64,000 nt of DNA from Actinokineospora globicatena (GTDB taxonomy: Bacteria > Actinomycetota > Actinomycetes > Mycobacteriales > Pseudonocardiaceae): assembly GCF_024171945.1 (NCBI RefSeq), contig NZ_JAMTCR010000002.1, positions 2,914,001 to 2,978,000 of the forward strand. The letters are read 5' to 3'. The notes under the pieces are model-generated. The model saw only the letters and a list, made by a program, of their open reading frames with translations, made no database searches and was not told where the DNA came from. Positions 8,245 to 17,400 of the stretch are shown one piece after another (positions within the stretch are counted from its first letter, which is position 1; each line of letters begins with the position of its first letter). Both the position numbers and the translations under genes were made by a program.

Positions 8245-9738
8245 TCAGAACGCGGCGAGCTCGGCGAGCGCGGCCCGGCGCGGCTTTCCGGTGCGGGTCT
8301 TGGGGAACTCGCCGTCGGCCAGGTACACGACCCGGCTCGGGGCGAGCCCGTGCGCCTCCCGCACCCGGGAGCGGACGACGCCCTCGTCTGGTGCTCCCTC
8401 GACGAACAGCACCAAACCGTCCACGCCGGTCGTGGCCCCCACGGATCCCTTGCGGGCACCGGGGACCTCCGACACGGTGGCCTCGATCGCGCTCGCGTGG
8501 TGCACCGCGCCGCCGACGCGCAGCGCGCCCGCGGTGGTGCCGGTGATGACGAGCGACCCGTCGCGCACCACCGCGATGTCGCCGGTGTCGAGCCAACCGT
8601 CCTCGGTGAACGGTGTGGCCGTGCCGTCGACGTAGCCAGGGGTGACCGAGTCGCCGCGGACCTGCATCCGGCCCTCGGTCCCGATCGCGACGACGCCGTT
8701 GTCGTCCACGACGCGGACCGAGATCCCGGCGTGCGGCCTGCCCACCGGAACCGGGTCGGCGAGCGCGCCGGGGTCGACCCGGTGGTCGATGACGCCCGCC
8801 GAGGTCTCGGACATGCCCCAGCCGGGCCGCACCGCGGTCGCTGGGAGGCCGAACGGCGCCAGCGCCGCGGTGAACCGGCGGATCGTGGCGGCGCGCACCG
8901 GCTCGCCGCCGTTCATGACGTAGCGCAGGCCGGACAGGTCCCAGGTCCCGGTGCCCGCGCGCTCGGCCACCGCCTCCAGCGCGGAGGTGGTGCCCCAGGC
9001 GGCGGTCACGCCGAACCGGTCGGCGATGTCGAGCCAGCGCGCCGGGTCCGCGGTGATCCACAGCCGGTGCGCGTGCACCTGCGTGCAGGCCAGGTGGGTG
9101 TCGCGCAGGTGGAACATCACCAGGCCGCCGACGTGGTCGAGCGGCATGGAGTTGAAGGTGACCGCGTGCTCGTCGAGCCCGTTGTCCTCGATGGTGGCCG
9201 CCGACCGGCTCAGCACGTTGCGGTTGGTCAGCGGAACCGCCTTGGGCGCGCCGGAGCTGCCCGCGGTGGTGGTGAGCAGGACGGTGTCGTCGAGCTCGGC
9301 CTGCACCCAGTCCTTGTCGGGTGGGCCCTCGACCAGCGCGGACACCGGGCCCACCCAGCGCGGACCGCGCGGCAGCGGCTCGTCGGAGACCAGCCACCGG
9401 TACTCGGGCCCGAGCCCGGTCGGCGCCGAGCCGGTGGGCACGGCGACGAACCCGCCGAGCACGCAGGCCCAGAACGCGGTCACCAGCTCGCGGTTGTCCG
9501 CCTGGTGGACCACGACCCGCTCGCCGACCCGCACACCTGCCCGGCGCAGACCGCCGAGCACGCGCGAGGCGGCGTCGAGCAGGTCGGCGTAGGACAGCCG
9601 CGACTCGGTGCCGTCGGCGGCGATGAAGACGACGGCGGTCCCGATCGACCGGGCCGCCGCCCTGGTGAGCACCTCGCCGAGGCCGTGCGCGTCCAGTCGC
9701 GGGCTCGGCCCGCCGTGGATGACCGACAACTCCGACAT
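8245..9738 (-). CDS. AMP-dependent synthetase/ligase (acyl-CoA ligase-like)
   Basis: A 497-residue class I adenylate-forming enzyme (start MSELSVIHGGPSPRLDAHG, RBS AAGGAGG). Core motifs are present: A3 as LTTTAGSSGAPKAVPLTN, A5 as GWGMSETSAGV, A7 as LDTGDIAVV, and the C-terminal catalytic lysine region PKTRTGKPRRAAL. It would activate a carboxylic acid as its adenylate and pass it to CoA or another acceptor. No carrier protein gene lies nearby, so CoA is the simplest acceptor. It sits between the exporter gene and the SnoaL-like gene on the same strand and is probably part of the same operon. Confidence 0.9.
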   Translation of the reverse strand: MSELSVIHGGPSPRLDAHGLGEVLTRAAARSIGTAVVFIAADGTESRLSYADLLDAASRVLGGLRRAGVRVGERVVVHQADNRELVTAFWACVLGGFVAVPTGSAPTGLGPEYRWLVSDEPLPRGPRWVGPVSALVEGPPDKDWVQAELDDTVLLTTTAGSSGAPKAVPLTNRNVLSRSAATIEDNGLDEHAVTFNSMPLDHVGGLVMFHLRDTHLACTQVHAHRLWITADPARWLDIADRFGVTAAWGTTSALEAVAERAGTGTWDLSGLRYVMNGGEPVRAATIRRFTAALAPFGLPATAVRPGWGMSETSAGVIDHRVDPGALADPVPVGRPHAGISVRVVDDNGVVAIGTEGRMQVRGDSVTPGYVDGTATPFTEDGWLDTGDIAVVRDGSLVITGTTAGALRVGGAVHHASAIEATVSEVPGARKGSVGATTGVDGLVLFVEGAPDEGVVRSRVREAHGLAPSRVVYLADGEFPKTRTGKPRRAALAELAAF

Positions 9739-9804
9739 GGAACCCTCCTTCTCCGCAGCAGTGCGGGGCGCGCCCGCAGGCGCGCCCCGCACTCCAGTGG
9801 GCTC

Positions 9805-11283
9805 TTAGGCGTCCGCGCGCTTCTTGCGCAGCGCCGAGACCAGGGTGGCCAGCAGCGTCAGCGCCGAGACACCCGTGATCACGTACATGCCGTTGTGGTA
9901 GCTGTCAATGGTGTTCGTCGCGCCCGCGCCGCCCTGGCCCGCGGCCATGGTGGCGGTGACCACGGCGAGCAGCAGCGCCGCACCGACCTGGTAGCCGGTC
10001 TGCAGCACACCCGCGGCCAGGCCCTGCTCCGAGTCGGCGACACCGCTGGTGGCCTGCACGTACGAGCCGGTGAACGACAGCGGGAAGGCGACGCCGATGA
10101 GCAGCATGGTGGGCAGCAGCACCGCCACGTAGCTGGAGTCGGTGTCGATGCGCAGGAAGGAGATGTAGGCCAGGGTGTAGGCCACGAAGCCGGCGAACAT
10201 CATCCACTTCGGGCCGAACTTGCCCAGCAGGCCACCGGCGCGCGGAGCGATGATGGCGATGAGGATGCCGCAGGGCAGGAACGCCAGCGCCATCTCCAGC
10301 GGGGACCAGCCCCGGGTGTCCTGCAGGTAGAGCGAGCCGATGAACTGGAAGCTCATGTAGGTGCCCAGGATGGCCGCCGCGGTCAGCGCCGCGCCGATCA
10401 GGCCGCCGTTGCGCAGGAAGCCCAGGCGGATCAGCGGGTTGGCGGTGTTGCGCTCGATGAGCACGAAGGCCACGACCAGCACGATGACGCCCGCGAACTG
10501 CAGCAGCGTCTGCGCCGAGACCCAGCCGACCTCGGGGGCGCGCACGATGGTGAAGACCAGCAGCAGCATGGCGCCGGTCACGCTGATGGCGCCGGGGATG
10601 TCGTAGTGGCGCTTGCCGGTGGCGGCCTCGTCCTTGCGGACCAGGACGGAGGCGCCGACGAGGATGGCGAGCGCGATCGGCACCGGCAGCAGGAAGGTCC
10701 AGCGCCAGCCGATCTCGGTGAGCAGACCACCGGCGACCAGGCCGAGGGAGAAGCCGAACGCGCCGCAGGCGGTGTAGATGGCGACGGCCTTGTTGCGCGC
10801 GGAGCCCTCGGGGAACTGGGTCAGGATGATCGCCAGACCCGCGGGCGCGGTGAACGCCGCGGCGACACCCATGACGAACCGGGCCGCGATGACCAGGAAC
10901 CCGTCGGTGGCCAGGCCGCCGATCAGCGAGGCGATGCCGAAGATGGCCACGGCCACCAGGAACACCTTGCGCCTGCCGACCAGGTCGGCCATCCGGCCGC
11001 CGAGCAGCAGGAACCCGCCGAAGCCGAGCACGTAGGCGCTGACCACCCACTGCACCGACGAGGTGGACATGCCCAGCTCCTGCTGGATGGGCGGCACCGC
11101 GATGCCGACCATGGCGTTGTCCAGCGCGTCGAGGAACATGGCGCTGCACAGCACGATCAGGGTGGCCCAGAGCTTGCCACTCCACTTCTCGCCGTCGGTG
11201 GCCTTCGGCTCGGTCACCTCGGACTTCGGGTCCACCACCGGCGGCGGCGTCTCCTGCGGCGTCGCTTCCTGTGACGCGGTCAT
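9805..11283 (-). CDS. MFS transporter, DHA2 (EmrB/QacA-like) family
   Basis: A 492-residue integral membrane exporter. The N-terminal 40 residues are cytoplasmic, followed by about 14 hydrophobic segments. The family signature LDALDNAMVGIAVPPIQQEL (motif D1-like) and GGRMADLVGRRKVFLVAVA (motif A between TM2 and TM3) are clear. It heads the operon with the ligase and SnoaL-like genes. An operator-like box lies 50-70 bases upstream, almost identical in its core to one in front of the nearby TetR regulator. Export of the cluster product or protection from it is the likely role. Confidence 0.93.
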   Translation of the reverse strand: MTASQEATPQETPPPVVDPKSEVTEPKATDGEKWSGKLWATLIVLCSAMFLDALDNAMVGIAVPPIQQELGMSTSSVQWVVSAYVLGFGGFLLLGGRMADLVGRRKVFLVAVAIFGIASLIGGLATDGFLVIAARFVMGVAAAFTAPAGLAIILTQFPEGSARNKAVAIYTACGAFGFSLGLVAGGLLTEIGWRWTFLLPVPIALAILVGASVLVRKDEAATGKRHYDIPGAISVTGAMLLLVFTIVRAPEVGWVSAQTLLQFAGVIVLVVAFVLIERNTANPLIRLGFLRNGGLIGAALTAAAILGTYMSFQFIGSLYLQDTRGWSPLEMALAFLPCGILIAIIAPRAGGLLGKFGPKWMMFAGFVAYTLAYISFLRIDTDSSYVAVLLPTMLLIGVAFPLSFTGSYVQATSGVADSEQGLAAGVLQTGYQVGAALLLAVVTATMAAGQGGAGATNTIDSYHNGMYVITGVSALTLLATLVSALRKKRADA

Positions 11284-11330
11284 GGCTTTTCCCCACTCCA
11301 GGTTGAACTACAGGGTCTCGGGCGCGAACA

Positions 11331-11354
11331 TTTTTTGAACTTGAGGTACAAAAC
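11331..11354 (-). promoter_or_regulatory. Probable TetR operator upstream of the exporter gene
   Basis: The box reads, on the minus strand, as an imperfect palindrome of the form TTGTAC-CTCAA-GTTCAA (core at 11336-11352). It shares the central CTTGAGGT and flanking A/T tracts with the box at 11993-12016. It lies 50-70 bases upstream of the exporter start codon, where it could block the promoter. Confidence 0.6.
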
Positions 11355-11396
11355 TCCCGCGCGGTCAGCCGCCCTGATGACCGTGCGGGGGTGCGG

Positions 11397-11975
11397 TCAG
11401 ATCGCCATGATCGCGGCGTCGATCGCGGCGTCGAACCGGGAGCGGTCGACCCTGGCCTTGGCCAGGACGCGCAGCCCGATCATGGTGCTCTGCATCAGGC
11501 AGGCCAGCGCCTTGGGGTCCTTCTCGGCCGCGATCTCGCCCGCCTGCTGCGCGGCGATGAACGCCGTGTGCAGCACCGCCTGCGACGAGTCGAACGACCG
11601 ACCGAGCAGCCGGGCGGCGTGCTCGTCGTGCGGCCCCATCTCCACCGCGCTGTTGACCACCAGGCAACCGCACCGGTCCGGGTCCGCCAGGTCGGCGTCG
11701 ACAAAACCGGTGAGCATCGCCCTGATGCGGTCGCGGATGGGTCCCCCGGTGTCGAGCACGGCCCTGAGCTCGTGCAACGACACCCCCGCGTAGTGCTCCA
11801 GGCTGCGCAGGAACAGCTCGTGCTTGCTGCCGAAGGTGTTGTACAGGCTGCCCTTGCCGATCCCGATGCTGTCGGCCAGGTCCTGCGGGGAGGTCTCGGC
11901 GTAACCGTTGACCCGAAAGGTCTCGGCGGCCTGCGCCACCGCCCGATCAGGGTCGAATTTCCGGGGTCTCCCCAT
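11397..11975 (-). CDS. TetR/AcrR family transcriptional regulator
   Basis: A 192-residue repressor. The N-terminal helix-turn-helix is textbook: MGRPRKFDPDRAVAQAAETF followed by NGYAETSPQDLADSIGIGKG and SLYNTFGSKHELF. The C-terminal half resembles the TetR_C group found in repressors of drug exporters. It diverges from the luciferase-like gene with 60 bases between start codons and lies directly downstream of the exporter promoter. Matching boxes in both promoters suggest it represses itself, the luciferase-like gene and the exporter operon. The ligand is unknown. Confidence 0.93.
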   Translation of the reverse strand: MGRPRKFDPDRAVAQAAETFRVNGYAETSPQDLADSIGIGKGSLYNTFGSKHELFLRSLEHYAGVSLHELRAVLDTGGPIRDRIRAMLTGFVDADLADPDRCGCLVVNSAVEMGPHDEHAARLLGRSFDSSQAVLHTAFIAAQQAGEIAAEKDPKALACLMQSTMIGLRVLAKARVDRSRFDAAIDAAIMAI

Positions 11976-11992
11976 GGTCGGGAACGGTAGAC

Positions 11993-12016
11993 TGTTTTAG
12001 ACCTTGAGGTCAAGTA
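11993..12016. promoter_or_regulatory. Probable TetR operator in tetR / luciferase-like intergenic region
   Basis: The 60-base divergent region contains the dyad GACC-TTGA-GGTC at 12000-12011, flanked by TTTTA on one side and AAGTATT on the other. The core CTTGAGGT is repeated in the exporter promoter at 11340-11347. One site here could control both divergent genes. Confidence 0.6.
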
Positions 12017-12035
12017 TTCGGCGAGGAGAGCGCTC

Positions 12036-13004
12036 ATGACCTACACCTTCAGCGACCGACCCGGGTGGGACGCGATGTTCCGGCAGGGCGAGCTGACGCT
12101 GGGGCTGATGTACCCGCTGGAGTCCTACAGCGGCGCCGTTCCCCGGCTCGACGTCGCCGAGCAGGTGGAGCAGTCGGTGCTGGCCGACCAGCGCGGGTTC
12201 GCCGCGCTCTGGGCGCGCGACGTGCCGCTGCTGGACCTGTCCTTCGGCGACGGCGGGCAGCTCTACGACACGTGGGTCTGGCTGACCCACATCGCGGCCA
12301 AGACCAGCCGGATCGCGCTGGCCACCGGCTCGACCGTGCTGCCGCTGCGCAACCCGATCGACATCGCCAAGGCCGCCGCCTCGCTCGACCAGCTCAGCGG
12401 CGGGCGGCTGGTCATCGGCGCGGCCACCGGCGACCGGGGCGTGGAGTTCCCGGCTTACGGCCTCAACCGCGACCACAGCGGCGAGCTGTTCCGCCAGTCG
12501 GTCACCACCATCCGGCGGCTGTGGGGCGAGGACTTCCCGGACGTGGACTCCGTCTACGGCACCCTGCGCGGCACCGACCTGCTGCCCAAGCCGGTCGGGC
12601 GGCGGGTCCCGCTGCTGGTCACCGGCAACAGCCGCCAGGACGTCGAGTGGATCGCCGAGCACGGCGACGGCTGGCTGATGTACCCGCGCCCGGTCGTGCA
12701 GCAGCGGATGATCACCACCGCCTGGCAGCAGGCCACCCCGGAGTGGAAGCCGTTCGCCCAGTCGCTCTACATCGACCTCGAGGAGGACGCCAACGGCGTG
12801 CCCAAGCCCATCCACCTGGGCTTCCGCTCCGGCTGGAAGGCGCTGCTCGACCACCTGGGCCAGCTGCACGACATCGGCGTGAACCACGTGGCGATCAACC
12901 TCAAGTACGGCCGCAGGCCCGCGCCCGAGGTGTTGCAGGAGATCGCGGAGAACGTGCTGCCACACTTCCCGACCGTTTTCCCGGAGACGGCGAAGGTCCA
13001 CTAG
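12036..13004 (+). CDS. Luciferase-like (LLM class) flavin/F420-dependent oxidoreductase
   Basis: A 322-residue TIM-barrel oxidoreductase (start MTYTFSDRPGWDAMFRQGEL, RBS GAGGAG). The N-terminal strand LTLGLMYPLE, the segment TSRIALATGSTVLPLRNPID and LDQLSGGRLVIGAATGDRG are hallmarks of the bacterial luciferase-like family. Members use FMNH2 or F420 to oxidise or reduce small molecules. It is divergent from tetR and closed by a strong terminator, so it is a single-gene unit. The cofactor cannot be told by eye. Confidence 0.9.
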   Translation: MTYTFSDRPGWDAMFRQGELTLGLMYPLESYSGAVPRLDVAEQVEQSVLADQRGFAALWARDVPLLDLSFGDGGQLYDTWVWLTHIAAKTSRIALATGSTVLPLRNPIDIAKAAASLDQLSGGRLVIGAATGDRGVEFPAYGLNRDHSGELFRQSVTTIRRLWGEDFPDVDSVYGTLRGTDLLPKPVGRRVPLLVTGNSRQDVEWIAEHGDGWLMYPRPVVQQRMITTAWQQATPEWKPFAQSLYIDLEEDANGVPKPIHLGFRSGWKALLDHLGQLHDIGVNHVAINLKYGRRPAPEVLQEIAENVLPHFPTVFPETAKVH

Positions 13005-13012
13005 GGGTCCCC

Positions 13013-13046
13013 ACCGGGTCGGGGCAGCGGGGTTCCCCGACCCGGT
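13013..13046 (+). terminator. Hairpin terminator after luciferase-like gene
   Basis: Arms of 12 bases (13013-13024 and 13035-13046) form a perfect GC-rich stem with a 10-base loop, starting 9 bases after the stop codon. Confidence 0.8.
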
Positions 13047-13145
13047 TCGGCATTCGGCGGACGTGGCGGCCGTCACTGTCCGCGAATGCGAATGCGCGTG
13101 CACGACCGGTCGATTCCCGGGTATTTCCGCACGTCGTGAAAAGAA

Positions 13146-14231
13146 CTACGCGCTATCGCGGCCGGTGGTGCCCGGGTTGTGTGAACCTCCGAAAGGAAGT
13201 GCCGCGAGGAGGTCCTGTTCCCGATTTCGCCTGGCGACGACCTGGAGGCCGACCGGGCACCCGTCGGCGTCGAACCCGGCGGGCACGCTGGCGGCCGGGT
13301 GGCCGGTCAGGTTGAACAGCCAGGTGAGCGCGGTGCTCATCCGCGCGCCCGGCCCGTCGTGCCCGTGCGGCGGGTTCGGGGTGGTCGGGGTGAGGACGAG
13401 GTCCGCCTGGTCGAACACCACCGCGAGCCGCCGCCGGTTCTCCGCGATGTCGACAGGTCTGCCCGCTCGGTGGTCGAACCACGCCCGCTCGGGGTCGAGG
13501 AGGTCGACAGGCACGTCGATCAGGGGAAGCCGGACCGCCGCCCTGGCGATGGCGGCTTGCTCGGGGTCGGTGTCGGCGAACCCGAGGGTGTCCGACCAGG
13601 CGGCCGTGGGTGCGGTTGGCTCCAGGTCGCGGCCGAGCAGGACCTCCAGGCACACCTTGGTGTCTGCCGCCGACCTGGTCAGGAACCCGGGCGCGACAAG
13701 GGTGTCCGACGTGACCTTGACCCCGGTGGTCCCGCACCAGGCCGCCGGGATCCGGATCGACCCGGCCCCGTCGGCGCCGGTGGTGATCGGCACGATGCCC
13801 GCCGCCACGGCCGCCGCCGACCCCGCGGACGACCCGCCGGGTGACCGGTCGGCGTGCCACGGGTTCTTGGTGAGCCCCCGGTCCGTCCGCCCCCAGGTGC
13901 GCCAGGCCGGTCCCGGTCCGGGCACGCTCGTGCTCCCCAGCACGACGCATCCGGCCGCCACCAAGGCTTTCCCGGCCCTCCGCTCACCCACCTTGACCCC
14001 GATGGGCACTCCGGCCAGCGGCAGCACCTCACCCGCGCTTACTCGCTGGTCGACCGCCCGCGCGTGCTCGACCACCTGGTCGGCGTCGACCCGCTGGAAG
14101 GCGTTGATCCGCCCGTCCACGGCTCGCAGTGCGCCCAGTGCCATCCTGGCCACCTCGACCGCGGAAACCTGCCCGCTGGTCACCATTCGGGCGATTGCCA
14201 GACCCGAGGCGGCGGTGTAGTCAGCGAGCAT
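13146..14231 (-). CDS. Short amidase-signature family protein
   Basis: A 361-residue protein of the amidase signature family (Ser-cisSer-Lys hydrolases that cleave amides). Visible catalytic elements are Lys80 in GVPIGVKVG, the serine-glycine loop PGGSSAGSAAAVAAG near residue 131, and the nucleophile region GAGSIRIPAAWCG with Ser158. Normal members have 450-500 residues. Here the segment after SAADTKVCLEVLLGRD is sharply shortened before the conserved C-terminal NLTGHPAASVPAGF, suggesting an internal loss of about 100 residues. It may therefore have reduced or changed activity. A partial copy of its 5' end lies just upstream. Confidence 0.8.
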   Translation of the reverse strand: MLADYTAASGLAIARMVTSGQVSAVEVARMALGALRAVDGRINAFQRVDADQVVEHARAVDQRVSAGEVLPLAGVPIGVKVGERRAGKALVAAGCVVLGSTSVPGPGPAWRTWGRTDRGLTKNPWHADRSPGGSSAGSAAAVAAGIVPITTGADGAGSIRIPAAWCGTTGVKVTSDTLVAPGFLTRSAADTKVCLEVLLGRDLEPTAPTAAWSDTLGFADTDPEQAAIARAAVRLPLIDVPVDLLDPERAWFDHRAGRPVDIAENRRRLAVVFDQADLVLTPTTPNPPHGHDGPGARMSTALTWLFNLTGHPAASVPAGFDADGCPVGLQVVARRNREQDLLAALPFGGSHNPGTTGRDSA

Positions 14232-14267
14232 CAGTCATTGTCCACTGTGGTCAGTCGGTCGTTGTTG

Positions 14268-14316
14268 ACCATTCGGGCGATTGTCGTGGCGGGTGGAGCG
14301 GTGTAATCGGCGATCG
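14268..14316 (-). pseudogene. Remnant duplicate of an amidase 5' end
   Basis: Positions 14268-14316 repeat, without gaps, positions 14182-14230 inside the amidase start (first 16 bases identical, then about 60-70 percent). Read on the minus strand it gives ADYTAPPATTIARMV, clearly related to ADYTAASGLAIARMV of the intact gene, but there is no open frame beyond it. This looks like the leftover of a tandem amidase gene or a partial duplication. Confidence 0.6.
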
Positions 14317-14493
14317 GGTCTATCCGTCCACTGTGTCCAGTCCGGCGGGGCTTGGTGCCGGGCTTGGATCCCATCACACCTGCTCGTGGGTGCTCTGTCC
14401 GGCAGTTGTGGCGGGTCTGACAACCAGCGGGATCGATCTGGCGTTGTAGCGGGTGCGCGGCGAAGGGCGCCGCACGAGCTGGGGAGATGGCGC

Positions 14494-17400
14494 ATGAGAG
14501 ATCGACCTGGACGGGGTCGGATGGGGGTCGCCGCCGCCGTGGCGCTGGCGGCGGCGATCGCGATGGGGCCGGTGGCCGAGGCCGAGGCGCGAGCGGCTCC
14601 GGTCGCGGTCGCGGCGGCGGGGCAGCGGGGGCAGGTGACGCTGGTGACCGGTGATCACGTGACCCTGGTGGGCAAGCACGCCACCGTCCGGCCTGGTCCC
14701 GGGCGTCGGCACGTCACGTTCGTGCAGCGGCTCGACGAGCGCGGCGACGTCAACGTGTTCCCCTCCGACGTGGTCGCCGACATCGGCGCGGGCAAGCTGG
14801 ACCGGCGGCTGTTCGACGTCACCGCCCTGGTGCGCGACGGGTTCGACGACCGCACGAGCAAGGCGACCCCGCTGATCGTCACCTACGACGGCGCCGCGCC
14901 GAGGATCGCGGGCGAGGCGCGGGCGCTGCCCAGCATCGGTGGCGCTTCCTTTGCGCTGCCCAAGGGAACCCCGCTGGGCACCACCCGGTCCGCCGGGTTC
15001 GCCAAGGTGTGGCTCGACGGCAAGGTCACCGCGTCGCTGGACCGCAGCGTGCCGCAGATCGGGGCGCCCGAGGCGTGGCGGTCCGGGCTGACCGGCAAGG
15101 GCGTCAAGGTCGCCGTGCTCGACACCGGGATCGACACGACCCACCCCGACCTGGCGGGCGCCGTCGTGCTGTCGCGCGACTTCAGCGGCTCGGCCGACGC
15201 CGACGACCGGATCGGCCACGGCACCCACGTCGCGGCCACCATCACCGGTTCCGGCCGCTACCAGGGGGTCGCGCCGGACAGCGCGCTGCTCAACGGCAAG
15301 GTCCTCGGCGACAACGGCGACGGCAGCGAGTCCGACGTCATCGCGGGCATGGAGTGGGCCGCGGCCGAGGGGGCCGCCGTGATCAACCTGAGCCTCGGCT
15401 CCAACCGGCCCTCCGCCGGGGACGACCCGGCCTCGCTCGCGGTCAACCGGCTCACCGCCGAGACCGGCGCGCTGTTCGTCGTCTCGGCGGGCAACTCCGG
15501 CGGCGAGATGGGCGCACCCGCGGCGGCCGACGCGGCGTTGACCGTGGGCGCGGTCGACCGCACCGACGCACTCGCGCCGTTCTCGTCCCGTGGACCCAGG
15601 TTCCGCGACGGGGCGATCAAGCCGGACATCACCGCGCCCGGTGTCGGCATCGTCGCCGCCCGCGCCGCCAACGGCCAGATCGGCGACCCGGTGGGGGACA
15701 AGCACGTCGCGCTCTCGGGCACGTCGATGGCCGCACCGCACGTCGCGGGCGCGGCGGCACTGCTGGCCGGTCAGCACCCGGACTGGAAGGCCGACCGGCT
15801 CAAGGCCGCGCTCGTCGGCACCGCCAAGCCCAACCCCGCGCTGACCCCGTTCGAGCAGGGCGGCGGCCGGGTCGACGTCGCGCGCGCGACCACCCAGCCG
15901 GTCACCGCCGACGCGGCGTCGCTGAGCCTCGGTCTCGCCCGGTGGCCGCACCACGACGACCCCGTCATCACGCGCACCCTGACCTACCGCAACACCGGCA
16001 CCGCACCTGTGACGCTCGAAGTCGACGTGCCCGGACAGCCCGCCGGGCTGTTCACCGTGTCGCCGTCGCGGGTCGTGGTTCCCGCCGGCGGGCAGGCTTC
16101 GGTGCGGGTCAGCGCCGACACCAAGGTGCCCGCCGCGGAGAAGGTCCACGTGGGGGCCGTCGTCGCCACCGGTGGGACGGCCGTCGTCCGCACCCCGATC
16201 GCGGTCGACAAGGAGGTGGAGAGCTACGACGTCACCGTCGAGTTCAAGGACCTGCCCAGTGAGGTCTTCGGCCACGTGTACTGGCTCACGGACCTGAACC
16301 AGCCGCGGGGCTTCATCAACTTCGACAGCCCCGCCAGCTCCGTCACGCGGGTCCCGAAGGGCACCTACTACTTCGACGGCCACTCGATCGGCGAGGTGGT
16401 GGTCGCGGCCTACGAGCCCAACCTCGTGGTCGCCAAGGACGTGACCTTGGTCCTCGACAGCGCCAAGAGCAAGCGGGTCGAGTACTCGGTCGACCGCCCG
16501 GACGCCGAGGCCGGAGCGGCGGAGTCCCTCTTCCAGGTGACCACGTCGTGGGGCACCACGGGGAGCGGCATCGGCGGGCCGGACTTCGACTTCGTGCGCT
16601 TCATCCCGTCGACGACGTCAGCCCCGAAGGACAAGGCGACCTTCACCCTGCGCGGCCGGTTCGCCAAGCCGGACGGCGAAGGCGGGTTCGTGGGCAGCCC
16701 TTACCAGTACGGCGTCGGCGTCGTGTACCCCGGCCGCGTCCCCGCTGACCTCAAGCGGCACTTCCGCGACCGCGACCTCGTCAGCGTGCGCACCGAGGCG
16801 GCCGCCCAGGGCAAGGGCGCCGTCGGCACGTTCAGCGACCTCACCCGGCTGCCGCTACCGGCCCGGCTCGACCAACGCTACAGCCCGGACCTGCCCTGGT
16901 ACGACTCGTTCACCCAGGGGACGTCGGTGTACGAGCCGGACGCCGTCCAGGTGGCCGACGAGCCCACGGTCTACCGGCGCGGCGAGACTGCCGTGCAGCG
17001 GTGGAACACGGGGGTGTTCGCGGCGTCGCTGCCAGACTCCCCGTACGCCGGGGTGTTCCGGATGGGCGATGAGGTCGCCGCCGATATCCCGCTCTACGCG
17101 GACCAGGAACCCAAGCACTCGGGGTACTCGCGCGTGGCGGTGGGCAGCACGGAGCTCTACCGGGACGGCGAGCTGGTGACCAAGAGCGAGTGGCCCGGGT
17201 CCGCTCGCGCGGTAGTCCCACCTGGCAAGGGTTCTTACCGGTTGCGCACTGAGGCAACGCGAGGGGCGCCGTTCGAGCTGACCACGAAGCAGAGTGCTGA
17301 GTGGACATTCACCTCCGAGCACACCACCGGTGACGTGCCCAGCCGCGTCAAACTGCCTGTCGTGCGGTTCGCGCCGCCGTTGGACGACTACAACCAGGCC

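Noticed and set aside
8215-11274. Long plus-strand frame opposite the ligase and exporter
   Set aside because: Same shadow pattern; the minus strand carries clear adenylate-forming and MFS motifs.
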